Assembly (NCBI GenBank): GCA_030267565.1 | Contig: BRXU01000006.1 | Location: 3,770,001-3,834,000, forward strand | Direction: 5' to 3' | DNA length: 64,000 bases | Source of the DNA: Pleodorina starrii | Taxonomy: Eukaryota > Chlorophyta > Chlorophyceae > Chlamydomonadales > Volvocaceae | In this document: in pieces, positions 56,451 through 64,000 of the stretch | Position numbering within the stretch: the first letter of the stretch is position 1 | Layout of the letters: every line of letters begins with the position of its first letter | Translations under genes and position numbers: made by a program | Notes under the pieces: generated by a model | Database searches by the model: none | Seen by the model: only the letters and a program-made list of their open reading frames with translations | What the model was told of the DNA's origin: nothing

Positions 56451-56864
56451 AACTGTTACATATCTGCCGGGCCGACACTGGCCGGGGGCGCTAACCCGCC
56501 CACATACGGGAGACCGCCGAAGCACTCCTCTGTTGAGGAGGGGCGTACCACCTTGTCTGCACACTGCACCGGGAAGTGCTAACCGCTGCGCCGTAATCGT
56601 CACAGGACAGCGTCCACCTGATTGTCCATGTGCCAGCTAAGCTAGCCCCAGGCGCCTACTGTCCTCAGTCCACCGAACGCATGCTCTACAGCTGCGTAAT
56701 CTACCAGGGCACTCACACCGGTGCCATTACCACCTCCTATATCCTTCGGAAGCCTGCCGCCGCCCGATCTTAGTTATCCAACCACCACCTGCTATGCAGT
56801 CTGGTCCAGGCCCTATGCAGACTCATTCCTCCACCACTGCTCTGCGGCAGCGTTATAGTCTTCT
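56451..56864 (-). mobile_element. Retroelement-like copy B1
   Basis: Minus-strand 414-bp unit without a supported ORF. Its 3' end resembles family A: a TCCTCAGCAGAGGA stem, GTGCTTCGGCGGTCT, GGGTTAGCGCCCC, and CAGATATGTAACAGTTAC followed by (AC)n. The 5' side abuts a short GT run. Confidence 0.7.
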
Positions 56865-56873
56865 TGTGTGTGT

Positions 56874-58214
<1,341 letters not shown>

Positions 58215-59861
58215 GGACGCTGGCCAGGGGCTGCTAACCCAGCCCCGACGGAAAGACCGCCTAAGCACTCTCCCCCTTGCGGTGGGAGAAGGGCGTGAGG
58301 GGCCGCTACCCCCTCCTGCTCGACGCAGAGCTGGCTGCGTCATACACCCCATATACGGGTGTACGGCGCAGCGGCTCCCCAAAGGCTTGAGCTCACAGCC
58401 TGCCTTATACGGCAGCTGGGCCCTTCGTCCGCACAAACAGCAGTCGCGCCGGCGCACTACGCGGCGCCCGCGCTGTCCTGCCCGCCCTGAAGTCCTTGCA
58501 GCGCCGGGGCGCCCGGCCGGCCTGCTACCGGCTGGCGGTGCTCCTCTAGGCGCGAAAACAAAGCGCTGAGAACCTGCCCCGAGCTTGGTCCGGCTCGTGG
58601 GCGGTCAGCACCAAAGGAGAACCCAAGACAGCGCGCGCCCTACCCCTGCTACTACTCCTACTACGACGGCCCCGGAGAGGCCGGGGGGTGGCCCCTAGAG
58701 GCCGAGCTCCAGAGCGCCGCTTGGCCTCGACGCGGCAGGAGGTCGGGAGCGGGCCTTGCGGCAGCGGGCTAGGTGACGGAGCTATAGTTCGCACTAGGCG
58801 GCACCTCGCCAACTCTCCTCACTCTCGCTAAACCCGCTCCCTAAAGCCTCCCTTGCCTACAAAAGGCAGCCTGCGGCGGTCTCTGCACCCTAAGTCCTCT
58901 CGGACCCGAAGGACCCCCCCCCCTCCTCCTCCCCTCCTCTCACGCCTCCCTGCCTCGACGCCCTAAGTTCCCTCCCTCACCCCTAAAGCCCCTTCATCCC
59001 CTCACTCCACTTCCCCTCCCCCTCCCTCCATACCCATCCCTGCGTGCTGCACACACTGAAAGTGGCCGTTGACCACCGCCAGGATGGGGTGGTCAGGCCC
59101 TACCCCCTCCCATCCCCGCCTTGGCACGTCTAGCTCCGCAAACCCCCGCACACGCTGCCAAAATTCTAGCGCTGCGCGCGCCTTGGCCACCTCGACTGGG
59201 TCTGGGGCATCCGGGGCGGTGGGCGAGTTCCTGACTGCCCACAGCCCCACGCGCGCCCGTTCCATGGCCGTGAGCGCCGCCAGGCAGATCACGTCCCACA
59301 CGCACTGCTGCACGCCTGGCGGTGTGTAACGCCGAGGTTACAGGTGCCGTACAATCGGCTAGCATAAAGCCTAAGAAAGGCGTCGCACAGCATCTCGAGT
59401 AGCCTTTGCTCCGCCCAAGCACTACACGGTGGCTCCGCCAGCCACACGTTCGCCCGGGTGATGGGCCCGGGCACGTGGGCGGCGATCTGCTGCACCACCG
59501 TTTGCGCCACCGGGCACTCCCAGAAGTGGTGTGCGCGCGGCGTGCATGCGTGTGGGCCGGCTCCCCCGTACGCGCCGCACTTGCATTGTTCTGGTGCCGC
59601 TCCCCTTATGTGGCTGTTGCCGGGAAGCGGCACGCCGTCCTGTGCCAACCGCCAGAGCGTCTCAAAGTGTTCGCGCTCCCATTTGATGGGCCACATTCGC
59701 CGGAGCATTGCCAGTACGCCTGCTGCTGGCGCCACTTCGGCGGCGGCTGGCTGATGTCCCGGCGGGTGGGCTCCTGCTGCCGCTGCCGCCGCTGCGGGCT
59801 GCTCCCGGGCTTCCCGCTCGTAGGCTGCGTGCAGGCGGGCCCGGTGTGGCCCGGCGGGCCC

Positions 59862-59862
<1 letters not shown>
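58215..59862 (-). mobile_element. Non-LTR retroelement copy A3 (truncated at both ends, with insert)
   Basis: It lacks the first 30 or so bases of the 3' end and the AC tail. It carries the UTR and an ORF fragment from the stop at 59002 to about 59840. The ORF is split by a 103-bp insertion. The 5' end is a short CCCGG-rich filler before the next (GT)n. Confidence 0.75.
59325..59427. mobile_element. 103-bp insertion flanked by a GGTG duplication
   Basis: Compared with A1 and A4, copy A3 has 103 extra bases starting TGTAACGCCGAGG and ending GCACTACAC. They are flanked by GGTG (59321-59324 and 59428-59431), which is single in the other copies. The ends TGTA...TACA are weakly inverted. It resembles a miniature DNA transposon. 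Confidence 0.65.

Positions 59863-59936
<74 letters not shown>
59863..59936. repeat. (GT)37 tract between A3 and A4
   Basis: 74 uninterrupted bases of GT. It is the AC-type tail of copy A4. Confidence 0.95.
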
Positions 59937-59937
<1 letters not shown>

Positions 59938-62363
59938 GTTACAGTATCTGACCGGGCCCTGACGCTGGCCAGGGGCTGCTAACCCAGCCCCGACGGAAAG
60001 ACCGCCTAAGCACTCTCCCCCTTGCGGTGGGAGAAGGGCGTGAGGGGCCGCTACCCCCTCCTGCTCGACGCAGAGCTGGCTGCGTCGTATACCCCATATA
60101 CGGGTGTACGGCGCAGCGGCTCCCCAAAAGCTTGAGCTCACAGCCTGCCTTATACGGCAGCTGGGCCCTTCGTCCGCACAAACAGCAGTCGCGCCGGCGC
60201 ACTACGCGGCGCCCGCGCTGTCCTGCCCGCCCTGAAGTCCTTGCAGCGCCGGGGCGCCCGGCCGGCCTGCTACCGGCTGGCGGTGCTCCTCTAGGCGCGA
60301 AAACAAAGCGCTGAGAACCTGCCCCGAGCTTGGTCCGGCTCGTGGGCGGTCAGCACCAAAGGAGAACCCAAGACAGCGCGCGCCCTACCCCTGCTACTAC
60401 TCCTACTACGACGGCCCCGGAGAGGCCGGGGGGTGGCCCCTAGAGGCCGAGCTCCAGAGCGCCGCTTGGCCTCGACGCGGCAGGAGGTCGGGAGCGGGCC
60501 TTGCGGCAGCGGGCTAGGTGACGGAGCTATAGTTCGCACTAGGCGGCACCTCGCCAACTCTCCTCACTCTCGCTAAACCCGCTCCCTAAAGCCTCCCTTG
60601 CCTACAAAAGGCAGCCTGCGGCGGTCTCTGCACCCTAAGTCCTCTCGGACCCGAAGGACCCCCCCCTCCTCCTCCCCTCCTCTCACGCCTCCCTGCCTCG
60701 ACGCCCTAAGTTCCCTCCCTCACCCATAAAGCCCCTTCATCCCCTCACTCCACTTCCCCTCCCCCTCCCTCCATACCCATCCCTGCGTGCTGCACACACT
60801 GAAAGTGGCCGTTGACCACCGCCAGGATGGGGTGGTCAGGCCCTACCCCCTCCCATCCCCGCCTTGGCACGTCTAGCTTTGCAAACCCTCGCACACGCTG
60901 CCAAAATTCTAGCGCTGCGCGCGCCTTGGCCACCTCGACTGGGTCTGGGGCATCCGGGGCGGTGGGCGAGTTCCTGACTGCCCACAGCCCCACGCGCGCC
61001 CGTTCCATGGCCGTGAGCGCCGCCAGGCAGATCACGTCCCACACGCACTGCTGCACGCCTGGCGGTGGCTCCGCCAGCCACACGTTCGCCCGGGTGATGG
61101 GCCCGGGCACGTGGGCGGCGATCTGCTGCACCACCGTTTGCGCCACCGGGCACTCCCAGAAGTGGTGTGCGCGCGGCGAGCATGCGTGTGGGCCGGCTCC
61201 CCCGTACGCGCCGCACTTGCATTGTTCTGGTGCCGCTCCCCTTATGTGGCTGTTGCCGGGAAGCGGCACGCCGTCCTGTGCCAACCGCCAGAGCGTCTCA
61301 AAGTGTTCGCGCTCCCATTTGATGGGCCACATTCGCCGGAGCATTGCCAGTACGCCTGCTGCTGGCGCCACTTCGGCGGCGGCTGGCTGATGTCCCGGCG
61401 GGTGGGCTCCTGCTGCCGCTGCCGCCGCTGCGGGCTGCTCCCGGGCTTCCCGCTCGTAGGCTGCGTGCAGGCGGGCCCGGCGCTCCGTTACCGGCTGCAT
61501 CTGCAGTAGGGTGGCTTGGCGGACGGAGAGGTCGCGCAGCTTGGTGCTGAGTGACCCCCCAAACCGCCAGCCCACCCGCCCCACGAACCGAGCTCGTATC
61601 GTCTCCTCCGTATCCAGCCCTGCCGCGCGTTCCGGGTGCGCCAGCACCGTCGCTGCTGCTGCACGCCATTCCGGGCTAATATCCGCCGTGAGGCGGTTGA
61701 TGGCGTCGATGGTCGTCGTCCGCCTGAAGCCTGTCAGGTCGCTGGGGTCAAGGTTGGCTGTTACCCAGGCCTCCCACTCGCCAGCTGCTCGCGGGGCGGA
61801 TGCGGCGGCCTGCGTCACCCTCATCAGGTCACCCACCGTGCGCAACGCCCTGCATGCCGCCAGACGCCTGTGGCGGCTCTCTAGTCCTGGCCTAGGAAGC
61901 GGGTTGGGAGCCATGTCCCTGTCCTCCTCCTCAGGCGCGAAGTCTGGATCTGCCGCCTGCGCGTCCGCTGCATCCCCCGCTTCCGCTGCCCCGCTGGTCG
62001 GTTGCGCACCGTTCGGCAAAAGGGGGTTGCCCCAAAGCGGGATATTAAGGCACCAGTCCCCGGCGGCCGGCAGTGGCGTCGTGTCAACATCTTGCACGGG
62101 GGGGAGGTAGCTGAGGGCGACGAGGAGTGTCGTGACGTCTGCGGGCAGGGGGTCTGTTCCTGGGTGGGGCATCCCTCCCTGCACCACACCCGTGGTGAGC
62201 ACGGATCCGGGGCTCAGCAGCGGGTGGTAGCCACGGAGCAGCTGGGCGAACGTTCGTACCGACGAGTGGGCGTTGTCTGCTGGCTGGCTGGCGGTCCGGG
62301 CGAGCTTGGCCGCCTTCACCGCCTCCCGTGCGCGGGTGTGCAGGGTGAGCGGCAGCAGCCCGC
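59937..62363 (-). mobile_element. Non-LTR retroelement copy A4 (longest)
   Basis: Same structure as A1 but about 90 bases longer at the 5' side (62273-62363). It ends at a short GT run before B3. It gives the best view of the element's C-terminal coding region and 3' UTR in the array. Confidence 0.82.
60745..62363 (-). pseudogene. Retroelement ORF fragment in copy A4
   Basis: About 540 codons, the same as the A1 fragment over their shared length. The segment upstream of about 62273 is specific to this copy. The apparent ATG at 62403 lies in the neighbouring unit B3 beyond the GT run and is not a real start. Confidence 0.72.
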
Positions 62364-62375
62364 ATGTGTGTGTGT

Positions 62376-62790
62376 AACTGTTACATATCTGCCGGGCCGA
62401 CACTGGCCGGGGGCGCTAACCCGCCCACATACGGGAGACCGCCGAAGCACTCCTCTGCTGAGGAGGGGCGTACCACCTTGTCCGCACACTGCACCGGGAA
62501 GTGCTAACCGCTGCGCCGTAATCGTCACAGGACAGCGTCCACCTGATTGTCCATGTGCCAGCTAAGCTAGCCCCAGGCGCCTACTGTCCTCAGTCCACCG
62601 AACGCATGCTCTACAGCTGCGTAATCTACCAGGGCACTCACACCGGTGCCATTGCCACCTCCTATATCCTTCGGAAGCCTGCTGCCGCCCGATCTTAGTT
62701 ATCCAACCACCACCTGCTATGCAGTCTGGTCCAGGCCCTATGCAGACTCATTCCTCCACCACTGCTCTGCGGCAGCGTTATAGTCTTCTT
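62376..62790 (-). mobile_element. Retroelement-like copy B3
   Basis: Counterpart of B1 in the second block: same length and the same CCTATATCC variant. Confidence 0.7.
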
Positions 62791-62798
62791 GTGTGTGT

Positions 62799-63331
62799 AA
62801 CTGTTACATATCTGCCGGGCCGACACTGGCCGGGGGCGCTAACCCGCCCACATACGGGAGACCGCCGAAGCACTCCTCTGCTGAGGAGGGGCGTACCACC
62901 TTGTCTGCACACTGCACCGGGAAGTGCTAACCGCTGCGCCGTAATCGTCACAGGACAGCGTCCACCTGATTGTCCATGTGCCAGCTAAGCTAGCCCCAGG
63001 CGCCTACTGTCCTCAGTCCACCGAACGCATGCTCTACAGCTGCGTAATCTACCAGGGCACTCACACCGGTGCCATTGCCACCTCCTAAATCCTTCGGAAG
63101 CCTGCCGCCGCCCGATCTTAGTTATCCAACCACCACCTGCTATGCAGTCTGGTCCAGGCCCTATGCAGACTCATTCCTCCACCACTGCTCTGCGGCAGCG
63201 TTGTAGTCTTCATGGTGGCATCCCACTCCAGCCGCCCCGCGCACCAGAGGACACCATTGTCTCCAGCCTTCGACACCCCGATCTCTTTCACCCGGGGGAC
63301 CAGCGGTGGGGTACGATCCCACGTCTTCCGG

Positions 63332-63332
<1 letters not shown>
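62799..63332 (-). mobile_element. Retroelement-like copy B4
   Basis: Counterpart of B2: 534 bp with the CCTAAATCC variant and the same 5' breakpoint at CTTCCGGT. Confidence 0.7.

Positions 63333-63383
<51 letters not shown>
63333..63383. repeat. (TG)25 tract between B4 and A5
   Basis: 51 bases of TG. Together with 63585-63627 it corresponds to the single 101-base tract of block 1. Confidence 0.95.
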
Positions 63384-63384
<1 letters not shown>

Positions 63385-63583
63385 GTTACAGTATCTGACC
63401 GGGCCCTGACGCTGGCCAGGGGCTGCTAACCCAGCCCCGACGGAAAGACCGCCTAAGCACTCTCCCCCTTGCGGTGGGAGAAGGGCGTGAGGGGCCGCTA
63501 CCCCCTCCTGCTCGACGCAGAGCTGGCTGCGTCGTATACCCCATATACGGGTGTACGGCGCAGCGGCTCCCCAAAAGCTTGAG

Positions 63584-63584
<1 letters not shown>
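63384..63584 (-). mobile_element. Non-LTR retroelement copy A5 (201-bp 3' end)
   Basis: Only the terminal 201 bases of element A, of the A1/A4 sequence type (GACGCAGAGC, GTATACCCC, CAAAAGCTTGAGCT). It is bounded on both sides by TG repeats. Confidence 0.82.

Positions 63585-63627
<43 letters not shown>
63585..63627. repeat. (TG)21 tract between A5 and A6
   Basis: 43 bases of TG on the far side of A5. Confidence 0.95.
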
Positions 63628-63628
<1 letters not shown>

Positions 63629-64000
63629 GTTACAGTATCTGACCGGGCCCTGACGCTGGCCAGGGGCTGCTAACCCAGCCCCGACGGAAAGACCGCCTAA
63701 GCACTCTCCCCCTTGCGGTGGGAGAAGGGCGTGAGGGGCCGCTACCCCCTCCTGCTCGACGCGGAGCTGGCTGCGTCGTACACCCCATATACGGGTGTAC
63801 GGCGCAGCGGCTCCCCAAAGGCTTGAGCTCACAGCCTGCCATATACGGCAGCTGGGCCCTTCGTCCGCACAAACAGCAGTCGCGCCGGCGCGCTACGCGG
63901 CGCCCGCGCTGTCCTGCCCGCCCTGAAGTCCTTGCAGCGCCGGGGCGCCCGGCCGGCCTGCTACCGGCTGGCGGTGCTCCTCTAGGCGCGAAAACAAAGC
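63628..64000 (-). mobile_element. Non-LTR retroelement copy A6 (runs off the window)
   Basis: Carries the A2-specific substitutions (CGCGGAGCTGG, CGTACACCCC, CCATATACGG), so it is the second-block counterpart of A2. Confidence 0.8.

Noticed and set aside
56404..56603. N-terminal extension of the retroelement ORF through GT repeats to an ATG
   Set aside because: It crosses the GT tract and enters the neighbouring B unit, so it joins two independent insertions.

Overview
The window looks like nuclear DNA of a volvocine or chlamydomonadalean green alga. It is GC-rich and intron-dense, with Ala/Gly/Ser/Gln homopolymer runs in coding exons, CCCTAAAA (TTTTAGGG-type) telomere-like tracts, TGTAA-type 3' signals, and plant-type genes (TIC20, VAMP72-type SNARE, NPF/POT transporter). 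I cannot name the species from sequence alone. The exon models were built by hand from splice signals, reading-frame phase and family knowledge. Each multi-exon model closes in frame, which is the main internal check.

Layout: (1) 0.1-1.8 kb, an intronless BTB-BACK protein, + strand. (2) 3.9-5.7 kb, a five-exon longin R-SNARE of the VAMP7/VAMP72 type, +. (3) 6.8-13.8 kb, a fifteen-exon proton-coupled peptide/nitrate transporter (NPF/POT), +, with introns full of microsatellites. (4) 16.4-19.3 kb, a five-exon TIC20 chloroplast import channel, -, convergent with the transporter. (5) 20.8-36.7 kb, a seventeen-exon gene for a roughly 2,900-residue low-complexity protein of unknown function, +. Its introns hold a near-perfect 49-bp hairpin, a 1.3-kb compound minisatellite and an AT-rich island. 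(6) 39.8-44.4 kb, a ten-exon acyl-CoA dehydrogenase-like gene, -. (7) 46.0 kb to at least 54.0 kb, a second acyl-CoA dehydrogenase-like gene, +, arranged head-to-head with the first. Its last visible intron is filled with retroelements and the gene is not complete in the window. (8) 54-64 kb, a nested array of 5'-truncated non-LTR retroelement copies on the - strand, joined through (GT)n tracts. A same-strand relative, flanked by an 18-bp target-site duplication, sits in an upstream intron of gene 7.

The genes do not form a pathway. SNARE, transporter and TIC20 are housekeeping membrane functions. The two dehydrogenase-like genes form a divergent pair that may share a 1.6-kb promoter region. 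The most notable non-genic signal is the retroelement array: two copies of a 5.9-kb block give what looks like an empty-site/filled-site comparison for insertion of a retroelement 3' end inside a (GT)n microsatellite, the same repeat that forms the element's own 3' tail.
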